NCBI GenBank assembly: GCA_037576195.1
Contig: CM075102.1
Span: 42,838,745 to 42,902,744 of the forward strand
Direction of reading: 5' to 3'
Length of the DNA: 64,000 nt
Origin: Phytoseiulus persimilis
Taxonomy: Eukaryota > Arthropoda > Arachnida > Mesostigmata > Phytoseiidae
Position numbers and translations under genes: made by a program. Below are positions 35,106 to 45,646 of this stretch, one piece after another (position 1 is the stretch's first letter; the number at the start of each line of letters is the position of its first letter). The notes beneath the pieces were generated by a model. That model searched no databases. It saw only the letters and a program-made list of their open reading frames with translations, and was not told the origin of the DNA.

Positions 35106-35681
35106 ATGCGAACACAACAATCGACTAAATCCGTGGAGCTGTTGTTCGGAAAGGGAATCACCCACAGACTCCGCGATGAAGACCGCGACAACAACAACGG
35201 CGACGGCAGCGACAGCCGCAACGGACTCCGATTCGAAGCGGTTCCCGTGGGAAACAACGTCCAAGCGGAGTCAAGGGGGCACGCTTCCCCCCTCCCCAAA
35301 AAAACTTTTCGACTATACCAAGGAAGTTGGATTGAATTCCACTCGTAACGATGAATGTATCCCGTGAAGATTCAGTCTCATCAGGAATACCCTCACAGGT
35401 TTAAAAACTGCGTTGATTGCGTCAGGAAAAGCTCGCGACGAATATCATCATCATCACCGACTCTGAATTTCAGTCAATTGATCCGTGGAATCGACAATCG
35501 AACTGGAGAGGTCGGAGGGGCCCGCAAATCCGATGTGACATTGAACCATCGATTGACTGATGAACTTAGTGAGGTAACACCGTCATATTCTAATCGGAAT
35601 CTTAACTCCTCTGCTGAGATTCGCCGCGCACTCATTCATTCGGGAGAGCAACTAGAGATCGCAGGGATGAATGAATTCTGA
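35106..35681 (+). CDS. Unknown 173-residue protein, two exons
   Basis: The ATG at 35106 sits in an ideal GCCACCATG context. Exon 1 (35106-35344) and exon 2 (35399-35681) are separated by a 54-nt intron, donor TC/GTAACG and acceptor AATACCCTCACAG, phase 2 on both sides; it removes the TAA and TGA that interrupt the frame. The product has an Asp/Asn/Gly-rich stretch (residues 25-40) encoded by AAC/GAC-rich DNA, then a CVDC motif after the junction, a poly-Ser run and a hydrophilic C terminus ending MNEF. An overlapping plus frame (35080-35367) also looks coding. No family recognised. Confidence 0.3.
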
Positions 35682-35848
35682 GTAGATCAGTGCCAAAGGT
35701 TGGAACTTCATGAGCAAAACTTTTGCTGATGAATCGAGACGATACTCGCGCACAACATGAATATAGACATAGGCGAGGTGATGAGCGGACAGATTCCTAG
35801 AAAGTAAACTTAGTGAGAAGGATATCCGGTTGTCAGAACACTCAAACA

Positions 35849-36599
35849 CTACAGATTTTGCTCGAGCTGTATTTTGATTGAACAGCTTGGGGCGATCCAG
35901 CGTTCCACGGCGCCCTCATTAAGCTCGTCCTCCAAGTGGTCCGAATGTCCGAGCGGGTACTGAGAGTAGCGCTGAACGACGGCCTGCAGATAGGGATTCT
36001 GTTGGACGCTCTGTTTTTTCGTATCATTCAAATGTATAAGCGGAAACGCTCACTCTTGAAGTGTCTCTCGAGCAATTTCCAGCTGAATGAGGTGGGTCTC
36101 ATTGTGTGATCCCGATCCACGGAACTGCGAAAGCTTGTTTAGAGGGTGTCGACCGCAATCGACGCACTCCAGCCTGTAGGTTTCGAGTTGAGAGTCCAGA
36201 GAAATTTCCAAAACACCGTCGACGGAAAACAGCTTCGAAGGAGAATAGGAGCGCGGAATTGTTCCGCTCCGAGAAACGTTGGTTGTGAACTCCTGCTGTT
36301 TTCGATATCGTTCGGTCGTCCGACTGAGCTCGGGAGATCGCTTCGGAATCGAGCGTTTGTCTTTCTGTTTCATCCGGATCGCACAACTGTTCCTCCTACA
36401 CTCTGGCAGAATTAAAATTTCCGAGCGTTCCGAAACGAGGTCGTGCCGATTGAATGAATGCACATGAATATTTCCCACAGCGCAGCGAAGGAGCGAAACT
36501 CTTTTCTGCGAAATGCAAGATTCAAAACACGCACACTGAGAATTCTCGCGATGACACTACTCCGTCAGATTCGATCGATTTGAATTTTGGCAAGTTCAT
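35849..36599 (-). CDS. Unknown 224-residue protein, three exons
   Basis: Proposed exons 36599-36537, 36505-36054 and 36008-35849. The ATG at 36599 has A at -3. Intron 1 is very short (31 nt) but ends in a good acceptor (TTGCATTTCGCAG); intron 2 is 45 nt with donor GA/GTGAGC and acceptor AAACAGAG and removes the only in-frame stop (TGA 36050). Phases agree throughout. The middle is basic (CRRNSCAIRMKQKDKRS), then comes a CVDC motif near residue 125, and the last exon is acidic and hydrophilic (DHLEDELNEGAVERW). No homologue recognised; intron 1 is near the lower size limit for animals. Confidence 0.3.
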
Positions 36600-36769
36600 T
36601 ATTCCACCTCGTCCCTGCTTTTTTTGTGCTTCTTAGCAACCGTTTCCTGAAAGCGGCAGCGCAGCGGAATTTCGACCGTTTGTAGACTTGTTTGCGTACT
36701 CTCTTCAACTGATTTATCATCATCTCATCCTCACATTCACACTGTCGAGTTCCATCACATTTTTCTCAG

Positions 36770-37474
36770 ACAACTCTGTGAGCTTGACCTCAGCATTGAG
36801 AAGGCTCCGGATTGCCCTTCGAGTTCCCGGTGTTGAAGCGGTCGTCTTTGCCGGCGCTGAGGAGTTCCAGGACGGATTGCTGTATCACCTCGGTGGAGAC
36901 AGAGTTGACTGACCGGGTCGGTTAGAGCGAGAGCATCCTCGAAGAGGCATTCGAGTCGATTCTCGTCGTTTACGGCTCGTCCGAGCGCCCGGCCCTACTT
37001 CCAACAATAGTCTTCGAGCGCGAAGCAAACTCTCATATCGATTGATGACATCACCGACGATCACTCCTCTCAAGCATCCAACCTCCTTCCAGTGAGCCAG
37101 TCGAGCCGCAGCATCGTCGGCGTCATCATCACAGTGGAAGGCTTCCACTAAGATCCGAGCAGTTCACGGAAACTCGTCTCGCTCTCAATCTTGTTGTCAT
37201 GACACTCCAGTTCAGGTTCGGAACCCGCGAGTGTGACGCACTGTGTACTGCGGGCGCGACTTCGCACGTGACAGCGTGGCTCGACCGAAAACTCAGGAGC
37301 TCGGTCGGAGAGGATTCCCAGAGTCGACGCGGGAGAAGTCCGCTCTCCAAACGCAGAAATGTTCAACTGACAGAAGGGGAGCAGCGAGGAATCGCGGACT
37401 CGAGGCGTGATCGAACGACGATCCGATTATGCTCGGACAGACAGACACACTTGCGAAGCGTATTCGCGCGATAA
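36770..37474. other. Coding-like tract, strand and frame unresolved
   Basis: The plus strand has strong acceptors at 36769 (CACATTTTTCTCAG) and 37210 (GTCATGACACTCCAG) before coding-like frames 36770-36912 and 37211-37474. The minus strand shows a chain of very coding-like segments (37430-37150, 37147-36990, 36990-36915, 36912-36840) that change frame at each junction without introns. Either two plus exons exist, or the minus strand holds a frameshifted relic. I cannot choose. Confidence 0.25.
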
Positions 37475-38830
37475 GAACACCGCCGGCGACGCAAATAAAA
37501 TATGCAGGAAACCTGAGCCATCAGAACACCGAGATTCTTCTCTGTAATTGCCCCTGAGATTTATACGTAGCCTCTCTCCGAATACACGGCAACGATGACT
37601 GAGGATGATGAATAGAAGTAGTTCTTTCTCGGCTCAGCTTTCTCGCTCCGGCTATTTCCGTCAGCGGAAGAAGGCCGGGCGAGCGGGCAGGCAAGCAGGC
37701 GACCAATCCAGGCAACCGAGCGAGCAGGTAAGCAGGCACCAGATAAGGAACTCCCATGACGGCGTGCCTTTGTACGGGGGCTTGCTTTGACGGCCGAACG
37801 AACGTCGTCGGCAACTTCGGCTTCGTGCAGATGCATTAGGCGACATCTCCGATGTTCCAGGACTCCACGCGCCTGGGATGACCATTGATCTCCTTGGATC
37901 GAAGTCATGGGAGGAGAGGTTCTGCGCGATCGGAGAACCCTCGAACTCTGATTCCCAGATTCCGGCGACCGTCGTGGGCTCCTATTCCACAGCATCCTCG
38001 CGAGCTTCTCCCGCGCTCCGAGGATCGGCTCCGGAGCCAGTCGCTCCGACGACGCGAGATCAGGAGCTCCTGATCGGGAGAGCGACGGAGAAAAGAAGAA
38101 ACAGGGTTGCGATGGCTGTGGTGACACGCAGTCGAGTTCGCAGCTAATCTTTAGCTGGCAGGTCAGTCGTGCGATAAAAGGATTTACAGGAAGCCCTTTA
38201 CGTGCTCTACTTTCGGGCCATGCTCACACCACGCTTACCATTACCGGCAAGCGAGGCTCAAACCACCGTTACCACGTTCCGTCGCCTAGGAAGCGCGTTC
38301 ACTTAACTCATTTACCGCAGAAAACTCGCGGAACCGGCTCTGCTCGGAGTTCCGGCTGCGGAGGGACCGGCCGCCTCCGAGAAGATCGCCGGATGCGGGA
38401 AGCCTCTCGGTTTTCCGCAGTACTTTTCTCTTATCTTCTGCGTGAATATCAAGACTGCACTAAGCTTCGTTCACCGGCGCGCCGTTGAGTCAGGGAGGAG
38501 CTTTCGATTTTCCGAACTTTCGAGTTCGAGAGGACCAGATCCGGCCTGATTGCTCTGATCTTTGGCGTCGATGTTTGCGGGCCGTGCAATTCTGGACAGC
38601 GGTTCCACGGGTAAGCATAGCACGAACAGTCCTCAGGAGGACTCCGGTGGTCTCTGAGCGCGGAAAACCAAATACGCCACGGGCTCCGTCGCGAGACCCC
38701 GAATGTTTCATCGAGTTTATGGTGGCCGCGCCCTGTATATCAGAGATGCTATGGTTGTTTCGTCATCTGAAAAGGTTGAAAGCTCCTTGAAGGGAAGCTG
38801 AGATTTTTATGTGGCACAGCCCGGGTCGTA
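37475..38830. other. No firmly supported gene
   Basis: Contains a minus frame of 188 codons (37561-38127) overlapped by a better plus frame (37878-38147) with regular codons and a hydrophilic product. Neither has a decisive splice pair. An imperfect GCAG/GCGA tract lies at 37679-37740. Confidence 0.3.
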
Positions 38831-39283
38831 TCAGAGCTCATGAGAGCGAACAGAGAAGCGGAGAAGCCAGGAGGCGAGTTGGAAAAGCCACGAACGATTC
38901 CCCTCGGAAAGCTTTCCTTGAAAACCGTCGACTGGGGCTTTAGTGCTAGAGTCTGTTTCGCGAATCTCTCTTATCGGTTTACTCATCGATGTGCTCACGT
39001 GTTTGAATGACGGAACGAATGCTTGAGACCCAACGTAAGCTCTATTTTCACAGCGAGCAAACGCAAATCCTCGCCATTTTCGCTCAACGCGAGTCCGAAG
39101 CAAAGCGGGTCGGTCAGAGTCCTCGAAGAGGGCATCCTTCGGAGAATCAGCGAGAGCTTCCAGCGGGACTCCGATTCCCGAAGCTGGGGCGCTCAAGGTT
39201 CCGCGGTGAATTCTCTCCCTCATCGTCATCGGAAAGTTGTCACACTGTCGCGAGCTATTCCGCGAGTACTTACCGTGATCCAT
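38831..39283 (-). CDS. Unknown protein exon with hydrophobic C terminus
   Basis: Minus-strand frame of 150 codons with strongly coding-like codon pattern. It contains PLEALADSPKDALFEDSD, a basic middle and a C-terminal hydrophobic segment (SWLFQLASWLLRF) followed by a short tail ending HEL. The tail resembles an ER-retrieval signal only superficially. A plus frame (39007-39546, 179 codons) overlaps the first part and is an alternative. No start with good context was found. Confidence 0.22.
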   Translation of the reverse strand: MDHGKYSRNSSRQCDNFPMTMRERIHRGTLSAPASGIGVPLEALADSPKDALFEDSDRPALLRTRVERKWRGFAFARCENRAYVGSQAFVPSFKHVSTSMSKPIREIRETDSSTKAPVDGFQGKLSEGNRSWLFQLASWLLRFSVRSHEL

Positions 39284-40092
39284 ATTACAAGTGGTGCGAC
39301 GTCAACGATGATAACGCTAATACCCAAACTTCATTTATACGGAATCGGGGATTATGTTTTCGGCTTAGGCTCCTCGAGCTGTCACAGACACGTTTGGAGG
39401 AAATCTTCATGCTGAGCTTTGCAATTTTTACTAGTTTTAAGCCCCTAAGCGGTCATCGGGAGTCGAAGGAGAGCTCAGAGTTTTCCACGAGTTTTCCCGT
39501 AACGCGGAAATCCGCTATTGTCACTGGCATTGTGGATTGCGCATGAGCATCTCGAAGCATCTTTGACTACAAACGGAACACGGTGTAGAACAGAGGGTGG
39601 CTTCCGACGAGTACCTATCGCCGTTGCTCTGAATAATGCACTCCCGCACAACGCGTTCCGGTAGAGTAACAAGCTCAGCGAGACATGCTGGAAACGAGTC
39701 CGAATTAGCGGCGAATCGCAATGTTAGCAGCTGCGAAAGCCATTCCAGCGAGTTCCACAGCAACGCTGAGGTCGGATATCGTTGTTTCCAGAATGTGTCC
39801 GTCTCCTCGCGCCCGAGCAGCTGTGCCCGAACGGTGTGCGAGTCCACGCTCTTGGTGAATCACTCAGTCGACCGTCCGAGCGTGTGAAGATATACATTCG
39901 GCTTGCTGACAGCTCGCTGTCCCACTAGTTTTGCCCCACACTAATATTTTTTGACTGTATGCTTCCCCGCTTCGTCGTTTTTCACGTCGTCATCGTCTAC
40001 AGCCATGATCCGAGACTGATTACGGCTCTCGAATTTCAAAGTCTTTCGTGACATCGGCTCGGAGAAGCCGCGGTCCTTTAAAGCCCGTTCTG

Positions 40093-41687
40093 TTAGAAGA
40101 CGCGATCTGGGAAATCAGAGTAGCTTCGCCAAGATGACACGCTAGATCGAGACAAGCCGGGCGGTCTCAGAGCGACGATTCGAGCAATGACCGAGAGACT
40201 GCCTGGAACCTTCCAAGAACGTTCCCGCCATTTGGAACCGTTTCGTTCTCTTTCTCTCCCCCTAATTCCGAGAAAGAAGACATCCAAGCCATGATTACAG
40301 GTCGTAGATTGGCTTCGCAGACCAATACTGACTTCCCGATGTCTGCCTCTTTCTTCCCTTGCCCTCCGTCTGCTCAGGACTTCTGCTCGAGCTTCCACAT
40401 TCCGCCACATCTTCTGATGATTTTCTTCCCGCTCGTCCCGCACGATCGGCGCCGTTTCCTTCGAGGGGTTGAATCGAAAGTGCCCGTGGAGCGCAACAGA
40501 GATGAATAAGCATGATGACGCGGTCTCCGCTGACCGCAGCTGAGCGGGACGGAGCGGTCAAGCCCGGGAATAGTTCGGCAGGGAAAGATGGCAAGACACG
40601 GCTCGGGAAAAAAATGTTCCGGGAAACAAAATCACCTCCCGACGCGCTGCAGCGGCTTGCCCAGGATTCGCAGTCTCCATAGACTTTATTCTCTTCAAAG
40701 ATCGTGGATGCGATCGAACGCGAATCGCAAGCCGTCCTCGGTGAGTTGAGACAGAGGTACCCAATCACCACTGACGCTCACTGCATCTGGTACAATGTTC
40801 GACGCATTTCTCTGAGCGAATTTCTCATGTGCTAAGAGGAGCGCAGACGTTGAATCTGCCAGAATCCGGACATGTAGTCGACGATCCCTCCGACGAGCAA
40901 GAGGTCTCTTGACGCGCCAGCCGGCCAACCGGCGAAACGTAGTGATGCAGCGTTGGAACGTTTCGAGAATGCAACATCCCAAAACACATGATCACCAAAA
41001 TGATCAGAGAGAACATTAAACAGAGGATAGATTGGGGGCGATGATCTGGAGAAGAGGAGAATATTCCAATTTCTCTTTATTGCTCGGAAGAGCACGTGAC
41101 GCTTCTCTATGATTCAGACTGAGAAGTCCATGGAGCGGGAGTTGCGATGGCGAAGTTCGTTACGCCCGTGATGACAAGGTGGACGTTTGAATCGGCAGGT
41201 GTTCGCACATGGCTCCCCGTAACGACACAGAAGTGACGACATCTTTTCCTGAATCAGTGGTATCATTTTTTCCCATAGTGTATGAGAGCGAGCCTTCTCC
41301 TGCGAGCCGAATTGGCAACGATGGGAGGCTCTGCTGTAACATGCCCTTGCCGAGCCGAGGATTTCCGCTGACTCATCGCCTAGCTTGAATCGGCCCATTT
41401 TCAGCGGCAACTATCTGGAATTCATCGCGCTCACGTGTGACGATCGACTTCGAGACCGTTGGGGTGATCGCTGTCGAACGGGAGGGCGGACACTCCATCG
41501 ATTCAGATGACACTAAATAGCAACGCGCTCGACGAGACAATGGTTTCGGGCTCAGCTCCTCTCGGCCCTGTACCGCGTATATCAATCTGAATCCGCGTAT
41601 ATCTGAATGACATGAGAAATGCCTTCCAATGTCTGGAGCTTCTCTGAACTTCATCGACGGTAAATCAAGAGGGCTTACGAGTTCCAC
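40093..41687 (-). CDS. Unknown protein, multi-exon minus-strand gene
   Basis: A chain of minus-strand frames. 41687-41457 joins 41410-41120 by a 46-nt intron (donor GTCTCG, acceptor CCAGATAG); a 45-nt intron (41119-41075) removes the TGA at 41114; a 78-nt intron (40848-40771) removes the next two stops. The frame then continues to 40295, with a second coding-like frame to 40093. Phases agree at each proposed junction. The single frame 41410-40295 has only three stops in 371 codons. The product contains a Cys-rich part (CRYGEPCANTCRF), a hydrophobic LLLVGGIVDYMSGFW segment and a Ser/Gly/Lys-rich C terminus. Several donors are weak. No family recognised. Confidence 0.3.
41573..41608. repeat. 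Short tandem duplication
   Basis: CCGCGTATATC occurs at 41573-41583 and again at 41593-41603, each followed by a CTGAAT; the second unit lacks four bases. Confidence 0.7.
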
Positions 41688-42668
41688 GTTCGGCCGTTTC
41701 CTTCCGTTCTCCCACGGCTAGCGTCTCGCTCTCCCGCTTGACGTTGTCCAGATTCTCACCGAGAACAGAGCACAGCCTCCCAGGGTCCGTTCCCGTCCTT
41801 TACATCTTTTTCGGGTTCTCGTTTCTTCTATATTTATCGCTTATTTTGCTCTCCCACTGGTCGTTCGCCGAGGCAGCTAAGTAGCGCAAGCCGTATGTCT
41901 CAATTCAGTCTGTTCATCTCCTGTTTATTTTCCTAAACGAACGGACCCTCCGACTAATGAACGAGCTACATTCCCTCCTGGACTCATCCTGGGATTCGCC
42001 CCGCTTCTCCCTGGACTCCTTCAAGAGTTTTCAACGCGCGACTCCTGTTCCGAGACATCATCGAGTTCGTCTGAGACCGTAGAGACAATGTGCGTCGGAT
42101 TCTTGGTTCTTCCCAGTGCGGCGGCGGCTCCAGGCCATGCTGGCTTGACAGCGGCTATTCATAGGTCTCGATCTAGGTCTCAGAGCGGGCGAACCCAACT
42201 CCAGGAGCATGGCGGCTCATCCCGACTCCTGATTCTCGGGGGTTGAGAGTCTTCCTTCAATCCGGTATCGTCCCACCTTGCCAGTGAATCCCCAGCTCTG
42301 GATGCACGTTGCATCGTTGCAGGAGTCAGAAACCCTTTGAGGAACAATCTAGAATTCGTTCCGACCTATCTGTTCCCGCTTTCCAGAGCGGGGATCGGGA
42401 GAGAAGAGAAATCGGTCCGAAACAGTCGGCCTGTTCATTCTCTTCCCTCGACATTCGCGGCACCCGCCCAATTGAAATCCATGAGTTCGCCCAATTACGA
42501 CCCGTTGAGTGCTTTTCCGTCCGTCTGCTTGCCTCTGCGTCGGTCTGTCCCTCCATCGGTGGCGAGATCGCCTGTCTGCTCGGTGGGTAGGTGGGTCGTC
42601 GGTGGATGGCTTGCTTGCTCGCTTGAATGGTTGATGTGCTCCCCGCGTAAACTGATTATTAACCTTGA
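41688..42668. other. No supported gene; one short open segment
   Basis: A plus frame without early ATG (41882-42077) contains a 40-codon segment from an ATG at 41958 with very coding-like codons (MNELHSLLDSSWDSPRFSLD) that could be a first exon. A strong plus acceptor (TTCTTGGTTCTTCCCAG) lies near 42117. No complete model. Confidence 0.2.
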
Positions 42669-43244
42669 GTGACAGCTGAGAGTAACTGCGTTTACTCCAC
42701 ATGTAGATGGAGAGCACTCGGACGGAAGAGAAAATACTTTTTTCCACCCTACTCTACACGGCGACAGGTAGACGAAGGCGAAGGTTCAATACCGAGATTC
42801 ACAGTTGTGATATATCCGCGCTCGCTGCCAGGGAGACTCGGAGATATCGAACAGGAGGAGGAACAGCAGACTCGAAAAGATCTGGAGATAGAACATTCGC
42901 ATTTTTCGAGAGAAGTGGGCAGGGCAGCGAGTGGAAGTCATCGCTGCGCTGACTGATGTCGCCACGGAAGGTCGTCCAGCTCCGTGCTCGATTTTCGTGT
43001 GGCTCGAAATTTCGTTTCCGGAGCAAGCAAAACGGAAACAACACTTGTTCTCGGACTCCATGGCGCAACGATGGCAGAGGTGATTATGATAGGAATGACG
43101 ATAAGATTCTCATTTATTAGACTTGCCGTTCTCCCACGCTCACTGAAAAATTCACGCCGAGCGATGCCGTTGCCATTCAGCGTCAGACACCGTTTGATGA
43201 TCCGTCTGATCAGCATCCGTCGCAAACGATACTCAGGGCACTGA
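42669..43244 (+). CDS. Unknown protein, two open segments in one frame
   Basis: Plus-strand frame of 192 codons interrupted only by a TGA at 42954. The first part ends in an acidic helix-like stretch (DIEQEEEQQTRKDLEIEH); the second has a hydrophobic segment around MAEVIMIGMTIRFSFIRLAV followed by basic residues. No phase-consistent intron for the TGA was found, so these may be two separate exons. Minus frames overlap at 42786-43225. Confidence 0.2.
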
Positions 43245-43642
43245 AGCCGGGAATCGTGAACGAACAGACGTCGCTGCGCGGAAGCTTCCGAATCCCTTTA
43301 TCGGAATCGGACGCAACTATACGACGCGATCATCTAGCAGAGACGGAAGGAGGCGCAACACTTCAGCGAACCGAGAAGAGGTGAACTCTGGCAGAATGAC
43401 TCGACAGGACCCCTGTTTGACCTCAAGAATCGAAGGCCGTTCGAGTTCCGTTTTATAAAGTCTGTGAACGATTGAGAGATTCTCATAGAACTTTCAGCAG
43501 CTGCACGATGGCGGGCGCCGCAACCTTAATAATCTTTGGCTGTAACTTTTTCCATGGGTTTACATAACTCTGGCCGTGAGTAAAGCTCCTATTTAGTTCG
43601 TCATGGCTCTGATCCTGTTCGGCACTGTCATATAATCGGAAC
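43245..43642. other. No supported gene
   Basis: Few open frames on either strand. Confidence 0.5.
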
Positions 43643-44017
43643 TTATGTAATTTGAGCTGTTCTATCCCGCTCGGTGCCTCGTCTGCTCAGCTTGTGCGCT
43701 CTTGTTCCATTCTGTTCCGCCGGTCGAGACCGTGTCACTCGAACATCTGAGCTGATGAAATAGAGACTTGGAACTAAGTTATTGAGAGCTATTCGGCACC
43801 GGTCGCCCGAGCTGAAAGTGTTCCGCAGAAAAAGCCGAGATGGAAGCGTGAGCAATGACCGGTTCGTTGACGAATCGCCGCCTGAGCTTATCTGCCGATG
43901 GTTTCCGAAATCCACGGAGACCTGGATCGGATAGTCTCGGTGGAATCGCTTTTCTGGGACCCGAAGGTTCCTCCGAGAACGACAGAACTTAAGCTTCAGG
44001 CATCGTTCATCGATCAC
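43643..44017 (-). CDS. Unknown basic protein
   Basis: ATG-initiated minus frame of 124 codons with high G+C at third positions and no comparable plus-strand frame opposite it, which argues against a shadow. Product basic, with Arg/Ser-rich stretches; no membrane segment or motif recognised. No introns needed. Confidence 0.22.
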   Translation of the reverse strand: MIDERCLKLKFCRSRRNLRVPEKRFHRDYPIQVSVDFGNHRQISSGGDSSTNRSLLTLPSRLFLRNTFSSGDRCRIALNNLVPSLYFISSDVRVTRSRPAEQNGTRAHKLSRRGTERDRTAQIT

Positions 44018-44989
44018 AATCCATCCATCCGTTGACTCTCTGGGTGGATAGGAAGGAATGCATCATGCCGGAAGTTTTGCGCTTCATGACAAACGTGCTC
44101 CAGGAAATATAGTTCAGAACACAGAATGTAATTCGTCGACCCCAGTCGATTCCTCCGGTGTTTTTCCGTCCATGCATTCACCTATCGATCCAGTCCGCGG
44201 CTGACGGCGTACGCTGACACCGCCGATCGGGCGCCCTTTTGAATCCAGATTGCAGTGGGATCTTCGAACGCGGTCTTCCTTTTCCCCTGCGAAAATTGAG
44301 CCCATCCCAAACATTCGTTAAAAAACACGTTTCTCGCCGCTGTCTTTCTGATCAAGTCCGGTTTCAGCTCCACTTCGCCTGTGTTTCCTCTTCTCCACCG
44401 TCAATCTGATCCTGCTTCCACAGAATATATTCTTCGTCGAGCTGCAGCACGGCGCGGCGGTCCGCAGTCAGCGTTGTCACTGATTTCCAAGAAAACGTTG
44501 GAGAGTCGTCTAATCGAGAGTTGTGGCTCGCCAACAACTACGGACTTCGTCGGAGCACGTCATACGATGCCTTTTTAGTGTTTCCTACTTGGGCGTCTCC
44601 GGAATTTGGCTTCGAACTCTCATTTGAAACTCAATGATTCGCGCGCTCCCGAATCTGCCGGTTGGTGGGAGCGACCCTCCTCGGGGGAGCGGTCTTCGAC
44701 CTTTTGGAAGCTTGAGGCCCGCATGTGCGAGGACCAAGTTTGAGCATGTATATCCGTACTCGACACGAATGAAGGATGAGCCATTGGAATATTTATCGAA
44801 AAGCCACGTGGAGCACAGTGACACCCGATTTTTCCTTTCCCTCTGCGAGTCTACTTCGTCAGACGGCGTGGTGGCGTCCTACAATAGGAGGTTCCCGAGG
44901 ATATCCGATTCCAACCAGAGCCCGGATGAGCGGTGGCTGGAAACGCCGGCAGACAGTGGAACTCGAGTGTGACCAGTCTCTGAAGCCGG

Positions 44990-45646
44990 ATGAGGACGGC
45001 GAAAACAGTTTCGGTTTCCTATTCGCTTCATTCACATGAATCAACAGGACGAGCGATACGATATCAGGCGACGCGGTCCTTCTCCCAACCTGCTCGAGAG
45101 TTGGGTCTATTCACTCATCGAGATATCCAGTGTGGCCGTCCTCTCTGGAAGATACGGTCTCGAATGAATGGACCAACGTGTAGTTGGCCAGCTCGCTGTG
45201 AAGGTGTCCCTCAAGCATCGCCCACCGTTGTCAACGCAGCCAGCCGAATTATCAATCTTCCCGCGATTCTAGACGCTTGTTCTGGCTCGTGCTTCGGCGA
45301 CTCCGCCATCGGCTTCGAGTGTAAACAAGACCGCTGCAAACTTAAACCTGACTGCGTTCGTTTAGTCATACGGAATTGTAAACCGCAAGACGAGACCTCC
45401 GGCACGTCGTCTTCTTCTTTGCTGCCGTCGGCGGTGACAGTGGAAAAAATATTTTCTTCTCCCAATCTGGCACGGGGTCGGGTTTCATTCGGAGGGTATC
45501 CATGGCTACATTACCATCAGATAAGTTTTGCGTATAAACGAACGAGTGCTCTCGAGAAACTTCTCAAACCGCGTTCGGTTATTCCTATCCGCGATCTTCC
45601 AGCTCGCTCGAAGATCGGAGCCTGCTCCGCGCGAGCGCCGCGATAA
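44990..45646 (+). CDS. Unknown Cys-containing protein
   Basis: Plus-strand frame of 218 codons. Residues 80-125 contain five to six cysteines in a compact stretch (CSGSCFGDSAIGFECKQ then C..KPDC), as in small disulfide-bonded extracellular modules. No signal peptide is visible and the family is not recognised. The C-terminal third is basic and hydrophobic. A minus frame (45211-45465) overlaps; the plus codons look better. Start codon uncertain. Confidence 0.25.
   Translation: MRTAKTVSVSYSLHSHESTGRAIRYQATRSFSQPARELGLFTHRDIQCGRPLWKIRSRMNGPTCSWPARCEGVPQASPTVVNAASRIINLPAILDACSGSCFGDSAIGFECKQDRCKLKPDCVRLVIRNCKPQDETSGTSSSSLLPSAVTVEKIFSSPNLARGRVSFGGYPWLHYHQISFAYKRTSALEKLLKPRSVIPIRDLPARSKIGACSARAPR

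Noticed and set aside
38831-38845. C-terminal HEL as an ER-retrieval signal
   Set aside because: The tetrapeptide is SHEL, not an accepted KDEL variant, and no signal peptide is visible.
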